From: AP-15 sp963772965
GTDB lineage: Bacteria; Pseudomonadota; Alphaproteobacteria; ATCC43930; CGMCC-115725
Assembly: GCA_963772965.1 (NCBI GenBank)
Contig: CAVYZU010000010.1
Coordinates: 23,124 to 87,123, forward strand
Direction of reading: 5' to 3'
DNA: 64,000 bases
How positions within the stretch are numbered: the first letter of the stretch is position 1; each line of letters begins with the position of its first letter. Below, piece by piece: positions 19,067 through 26,945 of this stretch. The notes under the pieces were generated by a model. That model searched no databases. It was not told the origin of the DNA and was given only the letters and a program-made list of their open reading frames with translations. Position numbers and translations under genes: made by a program.

Positions 19067-19549
19067 TCAAACCGGAGAATGATAATAGATCATGTAGTTG
19101 AGTTGCAATCCTAAGGGCTGGTAGTTGTTGTCGACGTACTGGCGGCGCAGTTCTTTAGCTTCTATAATCATTCGCAATTGGTATTCGACCGGCTGTTCGA
19201 GAAAAAATTGGCCGATACCTTCGAATGTGTCGCCATAGGCGTTTTCGAGGCCTTCCGCATAGCGAAGTCGCGTATCACCTTCGGCCGGTCCACTGTAAAT
19301 ACCCAAGCGTTCGCGCTCGCGCCGATTTGTCCGCTGCCGCGCTCGCTCGGCTTCGCGCAATCTGGCAAGCTCTGCATTGTGGCGCCGCCGTGCTGCCTCG
19401 GTCAGTCGGCGCCGGTTGACCGCGGCGAGCCGCGCAATTTCGGCTTGCCTAGTGGTATCGCGGGCCGCTTGTTCGCGTTGGCGGGCTTCAAACCATGCTT
19501 TTGAATAGCGTTGAGGACCGCTCGGTTGCCGCGATCCCGGTCGCGCCAT
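19067..19549 (-). CDS. Hypothetical basic coiled-coil protein
   Basis: A 160-residue protein. Residues about 15-85 are a long arginine/alanine/glutamate-rich helix (ARQREQAARDTTRQAEIARL, RRRLTEAARRRHNAELARLR) with a strong coiled-coil appearance. It is followed by a more structured tail: YAEGLENAYGDTFEGIGQFF and LRMIIEAKELRRQYVDN. No family was recognised. It starts two bases after the RMF-like gene stop and its stop overlaps the region just before polB, so it is part of the operon. A DNA-binding or scaffold role with the polymerase is only a guess. Confidence 0.65.
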   Translation of the reverse strand: MARPGSRQPSGPQRYSKAWFEARQREQAARDTTRQAEIARLAAVNRRRLTEAARRRHNAELARLREAERARQRTNRRERERLGIYSGPAEGDTRLRYAEGLENAYGDTFEGIGQFFLEQPVEYQLRMIIEAKELRRQYVDNNYQPLGLQLNYMIYYHSPV

Positions 19550-19550
19550 A

Positions 19551-20262
19551 TCAAGCTCCCTTTATCGAGCGATAGCCGGCAAGCCAAGCTTTCCGGCGCT
19601 GTCGCGTAAACAGCCATGCGTTCGGGCTATCGCCGTAGCGGCAGAACCGGTCTGATAACCCTTGTTTCGCGGCCAACGCCCCTTCCCGCCGCGCTGCTTC
19701 GATTTCAGCCGGCATCTTTGCGATGGCTTTGTCATAGGCTGCAAGCGTGAGCGTTCGGTCTGGCTCGCGGTATCTCTCAAACTCTGTGCGAGGCTTTCCG
19801 GCTCGCGCGGCGAGAGCGGCGCTGGCACACAAGTTCGCGATCCGATCGCGCTGTTGCCGTTCAGCCATTAAGGCAGCGGATCGTTCGCGAAATTTCAGAG
19901 CCGCTTCGCGAATACCGGCGCCGGGTCCGCGGTATCCCGCAGACCAAGCTTCGCTGCGATCGGACTGTTGCGCGGGTGTTAGCTTTGACCAGCAATCGGG
20001 ACATAAGCCGCAGTGATCGGAATAAGTAGTTTCGCGGAAACCCGGAGTTCTCATCTCGGTCTATTATGTAACGTTCGGCGCCGCATGAGACACAACACTG
20101 GTTGTTGTCGAGTAAAGCAGGCTGCTCGCCATCGTTCTGCTCGGAAGTAACCTGCGGAAACTCTCGCTGCCGGACGGGCATTTTCTTGATTTCATGGTTG
20201 TGAGCTTCGCGTTTCGCCTTGCGCTCGGCAGCCGGATCAACTAGATTAAGTGGGCTCGGCAT
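19551..20262 (-). CDS. Zinc-finger protein with RMF-like modules; one apparent frameshift
   Basis: The start is ATG 20262 with a GGGGGA site upstream. The first about 70 residues are polar and end in CCVSCGAERYIIDRD. Near 20055 one base shifts the frame and reading continues RTPGFRETTYSDHCGLCPDC, giving the second half of a zinc-binding site. The rest is alpha-helical, with two G-x-R/A modules (EAWSAGYRGPGAGIREAAL; ARREGALAAKQGLSDRF) and the ending RRKAWLAGYRSIKGA. The C-terminal pattern resembles ribosome modulation factor (A..G..A...G ... R..WL.GY), a fold used by plasmid and phage proteins as well. The corrected length is about 236 residues. Function unknown. Confidence 0.6.
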
Positions 20263-20289
20263 CGCTAATCCCCCAAATGCTGTAGGTCC

Positions 20290-20326
20290 TTGACGTACCT
20301 TGTAATGGTTATTACATAACACCGGA
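20290..20326 (+). promoter_or_regulatory. Promoter with palindromic operator for the HTH regulator; possible leaderless start
   Basis: TTGACG (20290-20295), 17 bases, then TACATA (20313-20318) forms a good sigma-70 type promoter whose start point would fall at or just before the ATG at 20326. No ribosome site is present, suggesting a leaderless mRNA. Between and overlapping the boxes is TGTAATGGTTATTACA (20301-20316), a 16-base sequence with perfect 6-base arms around GGTT. It is well placed for autorepression by the HTH protein and may also control the divergent operon. Confidence 0.6.
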
Positions 20327-20919
20327 TGGTCGTATTGTCAAGAACTCCTGTCGAGGAACTGTTGAGCGAAGCCATTGCGGACGTGCAGGCCGGCAACTAT
20401 GATGTTGCCGCCGACAAGATAGCGCTTGCCCAGGTTGTGGAACCCAAACTCAGCCGAGCGGCGCGCAAGCTGCCTCAGACGATTGAAGGGTTAATGCCGC
20501 TATTGCGCCTCAGGCAGGCGGCCGGCCCGGTTCTGCGGCAGTTGCGCCAGTCACTCGAATTGTCGCAAGCCCAAGTTGCCGAAATCTGCGGTGTTGTGCA
20601 GTCGAATGTGGCGCATTGGGAGAGCGGACGACAGGCAATCTCAGAAGATGCGTTCCGCCGTCTACTGGAACACTACGCGAAATCTTCTATCGCTAATGCA
20701 GCCGAAAGCGCAGGTGGTGAGCTTACACCGCAAGCATTGATGAGCCTGCGGCGTGCGTTACGTCTTGATCAAATGACCATGGCGAAGCGAGTTGGCGTAG
20801 GGTACTCAGTCCTCAGAGGACTAGAGAACGGCGGCCGGCCGATTACACTGCCGATCGCCAAAGCCTACCGCGAACTCGCTGCCAAGCACGAAATCAATCT
20901 CGACAAACTCGCGGCATAA
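20326..20919 (+). CDS. Regulator with two Cro/C1-type helix-turn-helix domains
   Basis: A 197-residue protein. After a helical N-terminus there are two XRE-type DNA-binding domains: residues about 70-115 (LRQSLELSQAQVAEICGVVQ, SNVAHWESGRQAISEDAFRR) and about 140-185 (RRALRLDQMTMAKRVGVGYS, LRGLENGGRPITLPIA). Two HTH units in one chain suit binding to a near-symmetrical operator, and one is present in its own promoter. It faces away from the PolB-Cas1 operon and is the natural candidate for its control. HTH proteins are regular components of casposons. Confidence 0.82.
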   Translation: MVVLSRTPVEELLSEAIADVQAGNYDVAADKIALAQVVEPKLSRAARKLPQTIEGLMPLLRLRQAAGPVLRQLRQSLELSQAQVAEICGVVQSNVAHWESGRQAISEDAFRRLLEHYAKSSIANAAESAGGELTPQALMSLRRALRLDQMTMAKRVGVGYSVLRGLENGGRPITLPIAKAYRELAAKHEINLDKLAA

Positions 20920-21197
20920 GTGGTCGGCCGCGCGTCATTGCCTTTCTTGCCCGGCGGGGAGATCTCATGTAGGGCCTACCGGCGGAACCCGCGATATCCC
21001 TAACGCTTGGTACCAGGCTCGTAGGCCCCTCTCGACCCCGACGCGGTCACTGGCGCTATTCGATTCGGCCTCCTTTGCCGGCCTCAGCGCGAATAGAGAG
21101 GTGTCAGCGTTAGTGGGTAGAACCTGCCTAATTGCGGGTATTTGTTACCCTAATGTTCACACAACACTCTTCGCGTGATGGGCGAATGCGGGTATAC
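20920..21197. other. Non-coding end region rich in inverted repeats (regulator side)
   Basis: About 280 bases between the HTH gene and IS630 copy 2, with no gene on either strand. It holds several nested inverted repeats: GGGCCTAC (20972)/GTAGGCCC (21021), CTAACGCT (21000)/AGCGTTAG (21106), CTATTCG/CGAATAG around 21056-21096, and GGGTATTTGTTACCC near 21137. The density of symmetry suggests an element end, replication origin or multimer-resolution site. Confidence 0.55.
20972..21113. repeat. Nested inverted repeats
   Basis: The arms GGGCCTAC/GTAGGCCC and CTAACGCT/AGCGTTAG interlock rather than nest cleanly, so both hairpins cannot form together. That is more like protein-binding sites or a recombination site than a terminator. 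No transcription terminator T-run is present. Confidence 0.5.
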
Positions 21198-22334
21198 TAG
21201 TGGTACGACGCAATCATAGGATTCCATATTGGAGCGGGGTGTGCGATGATGCGCGATGCGCGAGGGGATCAGCATCGAAGTGAGTGCCGGCGACCGCGAA
21301 CGACTGGCGGCGGTGGTGGCGGATCGCAACAGCCGGCAAAAGCATGTGTGGCGGGCACAGATCATTTTGGCGACCGCGGAGGGCTGCGGTACGGCCGAGA
21401 TCATGCGCCGCGCCGGAGTATCGAAGCCGTGCGTGTGGCGCTGGCAGGAGCGCTTCATGCGCGAAGGGGTGGCCGGCCTGCTGCACGACAAGACGCGCAA
21501 ACCCGGTTTGCCGCCGACGCCTGCGGCGGTTATTGACCGAGTGGTCGAGTTGACGCTGGCGGAGCCGCCAGGCGAGGCAACCCACTGGACCGGCCGGGCG
21601 ATGGCGGTGGCGAGCGGCATCTCGCTGCGCTCGGTGCAGCGGATCTGGGCGGCGCACGGTCTGCAGCCGCACCGAGTGCGGCGTTTCAAGCTGTCGCAAG
21701 ACCCGGCGTTTGCCGCCAAATTGCGTGACGTGGTCGGGCTATATCTCGACCCGCCGGCCCACAGCCTGGTGCTGTCGGTCGACGAGAAGTCGCAAATTCA
21801 GGCTCTCGACCGCACCCAGCCCGGCTTGCCGATCAAGAAGGGTCGAGCCGGGACAATGACCCATGATTACATCCGCAACGGCACGACGACGCTGTTTGCG
21901 GCGCTCAATGTCCTTGACGGCTCGGTCATCGGCCAATGCATGGCGCGTCACCGCCACCAGGAGTTCATCCGCTTCCTCAATCGGGTCGAGGCCGTTGTCC
22001 TGGCCGGCAAGCTCATTCATGTGATCCTCGACAACTATGCCGCCCACAAGCATCCCAAGGTCCGCGCCTGGCTTGCGCGGCATCCACGCTGGACGTTTCA
22101 CTTCACGCCCACGTCATGCTCCTGGGCCAATGCCGTTGAAGGCTTTTTTGCCACCCTGACCCGCCGGCGGTTGCAGCGCGGCGTCTTCCGCTCGCTGGTC
22201 GATCTGCAAGCCGCGATCAACCGCTATCTCGGCGAGCATAACCGCAAACCCAAACCCTTTGTCTGGACCGCCGACCCCGATCGCATTATCGAAAAAGTCA
22301 ACCGCGGGAACCAAATGTTGGCGTCAGACCACTA
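21198..22334 (+). mobile_element. IS630-family insertion sequence, copy 2
   Basis: A complete element of about 1.14 kb from TAGTGG at 21198 to CCACTA at 22334, same orientation as copy 1 and with the same terminal hexamers, but with substantially diverged internal DNA. It separates the casposon-like block from a damaged methyltransferase gene. Confidence 0.85.
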
Positions 22335-22335
22335 G
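21256..22335 (+). CDS. IS630-family DDE transposase, copy 2
   Basis: A 359-residue transposase with HTH region AEIMRRAGVSKPCVWRWQER and DDE residues in LVLSVDEKSQIQALDRTQ, HVILDNYAAHKHPKVRAW and TPTSCSWANAVEGFFATLTR. Differences from copy 1 are concentrated in the N-terminal half; the catalytic core is nearly identical. The TAG stop again spans the duplicated TA and the first flanking base. It is intact. Confidence 0.92.
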   Translation: MREGISIEVSAGDRERLAAVVADRNSRQKHVWRAQIILATAEGCGTAEIMRRAGVSKPCVWRWQERFMREGVAGLLHDKTRKPGLPPTPAAVIDRVVELTLAEPPGEATHWTGRAMAVASGISLRSVQRIWAAHGLQPHRVRRFKLSQDPAFAAKLRDVVGLYLDPPAHSLVLSVDEKSQIQALDRTQPGLPIKKGRAGTMTHDYIRNGTTTLFAALNVLDGSVIGQCMARHRHQEFIRFLNRVEAVVLAGKLIHVILDNYAAHKHPKVRAWLARHPRWTFHFTPTSCSWANAVEGFFATLTRRRLQRGVFRSLVDLQAAINRYLGEHNRKPKPFVWTADPDRIIEKVNRGNQMLASDH

Positions 22336-22388
22336 GCGAACCCAACCCGCGCCGGGGAATGCTTCCCTCGCACTTACCAGGTCCGCCC

Positions 22389-23756
22389 ATGAGAAGCACC
22401 GCGCAGACGCTCCCGGGAAAGAATACCAATTCGCTCAGGGCATTGGAGCTGCTGGATCGCGACGACCTCGTCAAGCTCGTCAAGAGCATGCTCAGCAACG
22501 GCGTGGCGCTGACGTTTTACGGCAAGAGCTCGGCGATGGAGATTTCACGGCGTGTGCGCCCCCGCGTGACGCGCCGGGAGCCGAAGTTGCATGTCGGCGC
22601 CCCAGAGGAGCAGGCGAACAATCTGCTCGTCGAGGGTGAGAACCTCCAGGCCATGGTTACGCTGTACAAGTACCGTGGCCAAGTTGACCTCATCCTAACT
22701 GATCCGCCGTACAACACTGGGCAGGCATTCCGTTACAACGATAAGTGGGACGAGGACCCTAACGACCCGGACTTGGGCACGATCGTCACGAAAGAGGACG
22801 GTTCGCGGCATACCAAATGGATCAAGGCGATGATGCCGCGCCTACAGATGATGAAGGTGATGCTAAAGCCCGGCGGTATTATCGCCATGTGCATCGATGA
22901 GAATGAACTGTTTCACCTCGGGATGTTGATGGACGAAGTATTCGATGAGAACCGGCTTGCGATCATCAACTGGCAGAAGACGACAGTCAAAAACAACTCA
23001 AAGCATGTTTCGGAATCGACCGATTACGTGCTCATATATGCGAAGGATTTAGAGCTTGCAAAAACTCGCTTGCTCGATCGCTCAGAGAAATCGAACGCCC
23101 GCTTTGGTAATCCCGATCAGGACCCGGAAGGAAACTGGAAGCAGGGCGATCTTACGGGGAACGGAGCCGACAGCCACAGGACGGCTCTTTACGCTGTGCA
23201 ATCACCGTTTGATGGCGAATTGCATTATCCCGGCGAAAACCGCTGCTGGGCCTTTGAAAAGCGCAGGCTCAAGGAATGGCTTACTGAGTGGGGCTCGGAT
23301 TATGTCGAGCGCGACTTGAGGGACGGGCGGCCCAAGGCAGTTGTGATCAAGTCCGCGCCGGTCAGGGGAGAGGCGGAGTTTGGGTCGGAGCATCCGGCAC
23401 TCAAGACAGCACGTGAGAATGCGCTGGCAAAGCTCGAAGCAGGTGCATGGCCGCGACTTTATTTCGGTATGCAGGGCACCGCTAAGCCCATGCTCAAGGT
23501 GTAATTCACGGGCATAAAAGCAGGCGTGGTGCCGACAACGTTCTGGGTTGAGGAAGAGGAGCTAATTGAGCTGGGATCGGTATCGTGGGACCCAGCACAA
23601 ACAGGGCGCAGCCGCGAGGGGCTGGAAGAGTTAGATGAAATTGTGGGGCAGGGCCATAATTTTACAACGGTCAAGCCGCTCAATGTAGCGCGGCGATCTG
23701 GATGGGAAGACAGCGACAATCAGGATGAGAATCCGGAGGTCGCGGCGATGGGATGA
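22389..23756 (+). pseudogene. Type III restriction-modification Mod methyltransferase, nonsense-mutated and truncated
   Basis: Beta-class adenine methyltransferase sequence: DLILTDPPYNTGQAFRYNDK (motif IV), KVMLKPGGIIAMCIDENEL and NWQKTTVKNNSKHVSESTDY. The frame is interrupted by TAA at 23502-23504, where family members have a tyrosine (MLKV-stop, then FTGIKAGVVPTTFWV in the same frame). It then continues ELGSVSWDPAQTGRSREGLE to ...HNFTTVKPL, after which similarity ends. The C-terminal FxGSGT cofactor motif and any restriction subunit are missing. Unlike the homopolymer frameshifts elsewhere, this is a base substitution plus a deletion, so it is a real pseudogene. Its left end lies 55 bases from IS630 copy 2. 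Confidence 0.8.
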
Positions 23757-23865
23757 TCGCCGCGGGGTGATTGTCGCGCAAGGGGCGATCTAGGCTTTGA
23801 ATGTCGCGGCGCGGCAATCAGGTGTTGGCGGTCATGAAGTATGGGTGAGGCAAAAAGGAGCATTC

Positions 23866-26043
23866 ATGACGGTTAAGGTTCAAGTGGGCCCACCGCAGAT
23901 CGCGATCCATCAAGGCCAGACTGTATTGATCACCGACGAAGATGGACAGATCAATTGGCCGAGCGAGAAGGGCCTTTATTTCCTCGATACGCGGGTTGTC
24001 AGCAGCTGGCGGATTTACGCTAATGGCGAACCCTGGGAGCTGCTGAACGGCGGCGCTACGAGCTACTACGCAGCCCGCATTTATCTCACCAATCGATCTT
24101 TCCTCACCGAAGACGGCCCGCTTGCGCCGCGCACTTTGGGCCTCACGCTTAGCCGGTCGATCGGCGGCGGCATGCATGAGGATCTCGACGTCATCAACCA
24201 CGGCATGAAGCCGGCGTCTTTTCAGCTGGAGATCGCTGTGCGCTGCGATTTTGCCGATGTATTCGAGGTCAAGGCGGGCCGGATTGTGCGCCGCGGCCGG
24301 ATCACTACGGAGTGGTCCCCCGGCCGCCAGCATCTGCGCGTCACCTACCGGAACCGCGAATTCACACGAGCAGTGACGATCTCTCCCTCCCGGTCATCCA
24401 GCAAAGCGGTATACGCCAACGGGCGGCTCAGTTTCGAGGTGGCCCTCGAACCGGGCGAACCATGGCACTGCTGCCTACTCTATGCACTGGCAGATGGCGA
24501 CCAGCATCATTCTTCACCGCCTCACTGCATCGGCGACACCCACAAGTCGCGCCACGCCGAGACGCTGGCGGAATGGCTGAAGAATGTCGTAAAAATCCGG
24601 ACCAGCAACGAAGAATTTTATCGTTTGTTTCACCAGGCGCTCGAGGATATGGCTGCACTCCGCCTGCCAATGGCAGGTACGGACCATATGGTTTTTCTGC
24701 CGGCCGCCGGACTCCCTTGGTTCGTCGCACCGTTCGGTCGAGACAGCCTGATCGTCTCACTACAGAACACCCTCGTCTATCCTGAGTTTGCCCGCGGAAC
24801 ACTGGAAATTCTCGGGTCATTGCAAGCAAAAGACGAAGACGATTATCGCGATGCCGAGCCCGGCAAGATATTGCATGAACTGCGCTACGGCGAACTTGCG
24901 CATTTCAAGCTGATCCCACACACGCCCTATTACGGCACTGCGGATGCAACGCCGCTCTACCTGATCACTTTGCATGCGGCCTGGCGCGCCATAGGCGACC
25001 GGGGGCTATTGGAGCAGCATCTCGAGACGGCAGAAGGATGCCTTGCCTGGATTGACGAGTATGGCGACCGCGACGGCGACGGATTTCAGGAGTATCAGAC
25101 GCGCTCTGCGGTCGGCTACGAGAACATGGGCTGGAAAGATTCGGGTGATGCAGTCGTCTATCCGGACGGTTCGCTGGTCAAAGGCCCTAAGGCACTCTGC
25201 GAACTGCAAGGCTATGTCTATGACGCCTGGGTGCGAATGGCCGAACTGTTCGATGCGCTCGGCAAGCCGGACCGTGCAAAGGCGTTGCGCGTTAAAGCAG
25301 GCGCACTGTTCGAGCGCTTTAATGCAGCATTCTGGGACGAAGAGCTTGGGTTTTATGCCTATGCGCTCGATGGCGAGAAGAAGAAGGTATTGACCGTCGC
25401 ATCCAATGCCGGACATTGCCTGACGTCCGGCATAGTGCCTCCCGAGCGCGCCAAGAAGGTCGTGGAACGGCTCATGGCGCCAGACATGTGGACGGGGTGG
25501 GGCATTCGCACCCTCTCCAGCCATAATCCGGCGTTCAATCCCTACAATTATCAGACGGGTTCGGTCTGGCCGCACGACAACGCGATCATCGCGCTGGGCT
25601 TCAAGCATTATGGTTTCCATGCAGAGGCAGCGCGGATCGCACACGACATCAGCGTGGCAGCGAGCTATTTCCGGCTCAACCAGCTGCCCGAGCTCTATAC
25701 CGCGTTCGAGCGTGTGGAAACCAACTTTCCGGTGCAATACATCGGTGCGAATGTCCCACAAGCCTGGGCAGCTGGCTCGGCCTTCATGCTGACCCAGGCC
25801 ATACTGGGTTTTCTGCCCGATGCGCCGCGCAACAAGCTCTACATTGACCCGTGGCTGCCGCAATGGCTGCCCGACTTGGCCGCCTATGACCTCCGCATCG
25901 GCAAACACAAGCTCGACATCCGCTTCTGGCGCGAGGGCGAGGAGACCGCCTTCGAGGTGATCAAGGGTGATCCCAAGCTAGTCGAGCGCTGCGATATGGC
26001 ATCGAAGCTCGCACAGCTGAAAACCACCTCCGATCCGTTGTAG
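23866..26043 (+). CDS. Amylo-alpha-1,6-glucosidase / glycogen-debranching-type glycosidase
   Basis: A 725-residue protein. The frame is open from 23797, but ATG 23866 has an AAAAGGAG site at the right distance. The N-terminal half (to about 260) is a beta-sandwich typical of bacterial debranching enzymes (EKGLYFLDTRVVSSWRIYAN). The C-terminal half is an (alpha/alpha)6 barrel with LPAAGLPWFVAPFGRDSLI, DRDGDGFQEYQ, NMGWKDSGDAV, GWGIRTLSS and NPYNYQTGSVWPHDNAIIAL. It probably releases alpha-1,6-linked glucose from oligosaccharides in the cytoplasm. No glycogen genes are adjacent. It is a single transcription unit. Confidence 0.85.
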   Translation: MTVKVQVGPPQIAIHQGQTVLITDEDGQINWPSEKGLYFLDTRVVSSWRIYANGEPWELLNGGATSYYAARIYLTNRSFLTEDGPLAPRTLGLTLSRSIGGGMHEDLDVINHGMKPASFQLEIAVRCDFADVFEVKAGRIVRRGRITTEWSPGRQHLRVTYRNREFTRAVTISPSRSSSKAVYANGRLSFEVALEPGEPWHCCLLYALADGDQHHSSPPHCIGDTHKSRHAETLAEWLKNVVKIRTSNEEFYRLFHQALEDMAALRLPMAGTDHMVFLPAAGLPWFVAPFGRDSLIVSLQNTLVYPEFARGTLEILGSLQAKDEDDYRDAEPGKILHELRYGELAHFKLIPHTPYYGTADATPLYLITLHAAWRAIGDRGLLEQHLETAEGCLAWIDEYGDRDGDGFQEYQTRSAVGYENMGWKDSGDAVVYPDGSLVKGPKALCELQGYVYDAWVRMAELFDALGKPDRAKALRVKAGALFERFNAAFWDEELGFYAYALDGEKKKVLTVASNAGHCLTSGIVPPERAKKVVERLMAPDMWTGWGIRTLSSHNPAFNPYNYQTGSVWPHDNAIIALGFKHYGFHAEAARIAHDISVAASYFRLNQLPELYTAFERVETNFPVQYIGANVPQAWAAGSAFMLTQAILGFLPDAPRNKLYIDPWLPQWLPDLAAYDLRIGKHKLDIRFWREGEETAFEVIKGDPKLVERCDMASKLAQLKTTSDPL

Positions 26044-26191
26044 CTGACAGCTGCGGCCCGGTGACAGCTTCCGCGGCGAGGCAATCCCGCGACAGCGACA
26101 GACAGCGGACCTCGGTCTGGTTCAAACTGTCAGTGTTGGCTAAGCCCACTCTCACTGCCTGCCACCGGCTGCGTCACGCAAACAACCCTCT

Positions 26192-26860
26192 TCAGCGGGG
26201 GGTGAGGCCGTGGAGGACGAGGTCGAGATGGGCCTCAAAGAACTGCGTGAGGTCGAGCGGGTGGCGCTCGGCGAACAGCAATTGCCACAATACCGCCATC
26301 AATGCCGGCGCCATGATCATCTGCGGGTAGTCGGCGACCGGGCCGACGCGGATCTCGCCGCGCTCGACACCGCGCGCCAACAGCATGCGCAACAGCGCGA
26401 TCCCGCGGGTGATGACCTCGGCATGGTAGAATTCGGTCAGTTCCGGCAGCCTCGGCCCCTCGGCGATCAATAGCCGCAGCAATTGGTGGGCGCGGGGATT
26501 GCCGACCAGCCGATGATAGGCCACCGCGATTAGGTTGCGCAGCAATGACGCGGTCGGCTGGTCCGATTGCGCGAACAGCACTTCGAGCGCGTCCCAATCG
26601 GGCAATACCAGCCGGCGCAACACGGCTTTGAACAGCCCCTCCTTGCTGGCGAAGTAAAAATTCGGCAGGCCTTTGGCTACCCCGGCGCGGCGCGCGATGT
26701 CTTCGAGCCGGGTCGCGGCATAGCCGTGGGCGGCGAACTCGGCGAATGCCGCTTCGAGGATTTCGCGTTCGCGGCTGTCGCGATCGCGTCGTTTGCCAGG
26801 CGACTCGCTGCGTTCGGCGGCGTTGGCTGTTGCAACAGGCTCGGACGGTTGTTCGGTCAT
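26192..26860 (-). CDS. TetR-family transcriptional regulator
   Basis: A 222-residue regulator from ATG 26860. The HTH lies at about 30-75: EREILEAAFAEFAAHGYAAT, RLEDIARRAGVAKGLPNFYF, ASKEGLFKAVL. The ligand domain is of the AcrR type with a CETP-like C-terminus. It is divergent from the FAD monooxygenase gene with 85 bases between starts, so it very likely represses that gene and itself in response to an aromatic or related ligand (inference from arrangement). Confidence 0.88.
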   Translation of the reverse strand: MTEQPSEPVATANAAERSESPGKRRDRDSREREILEAAFAEFAAHGYAATRLEDIARRAGVAKGLPNFYFASKEGLFKAVLRRLVLPDWDALEVLFAQSDQPTASLLRNLIAVAYHRLVGNPRAHQLLRLLIAEGPRLPELTEFYHAEVITRGIALLRMLLARGVERGEIRVGPVADYPQMIMAPALMAVLWQLLFAERHPLDLTQFFEAHLDLVLHGLTPR

Positions 26861-26912
26861 TAAGCAATTTCCATTAGTCGGGTCTTGAACAAATGTGGAT
26901 CGGATCGATCTG

Positions 26913-26930
26913 ATTGTCCAGTCAGTCAAT
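26913..26930. promoter_or_regulatory. Possible TetR operator
   Basis: ATTGTCCAGTCAGTCAAT in the TetR/monooxygenase intergenic space is an imperfect 18-base palindrome whose ends (ATTG...CAAT) match TetR-type half sites. It starts 33 bases before the monooxygenase start. Confidence 0.4.
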
Positions 26931-26945
26931 TTCGGAGGCCGGACC

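Larger units (their letters stand above)
15057..20919. mobile_element. Casposon-like element: Cas1 integrase, PolB, HNH nuclease, HTH regulator
   Basis: Seven genes form one unit: a tight minus-strand array (zinc/RMF-like, coiled-coil, PolB, 80-residue protein, HNH, Cas1) with overlapping or nearly touching ends, and a divergent HTH regulator. A Cas1 without Cas2, effectors or a CRISPR array, next to its own family B polymerase and an HNH nuclease, is the defining casposon gene set (established knowledge). Casposons are best known from archaea, with a few bacterial cases. Limits given are those of the genes; true ends, terminal inverted repeats and target duplication were not found by eye. 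Both cas1 and polB show one homopolymer frameshift, which may be sequencing error. Confidence 0.75.

Noticed and set aside
15057..21197. CRISPR-Cas locus
   Set aside because: Cas1 is present but no Cas2, effector, leader or regularly spaced repeats are visible, and polymerase and HNH neighbours fit a casposon better.
14787..21197. Terminal inverted repeats of the element
   Set aside because: The two flanking regions share only words of 8 bases or fewer (for example AGGCAGGT), which is within chance; I do not claim termini.
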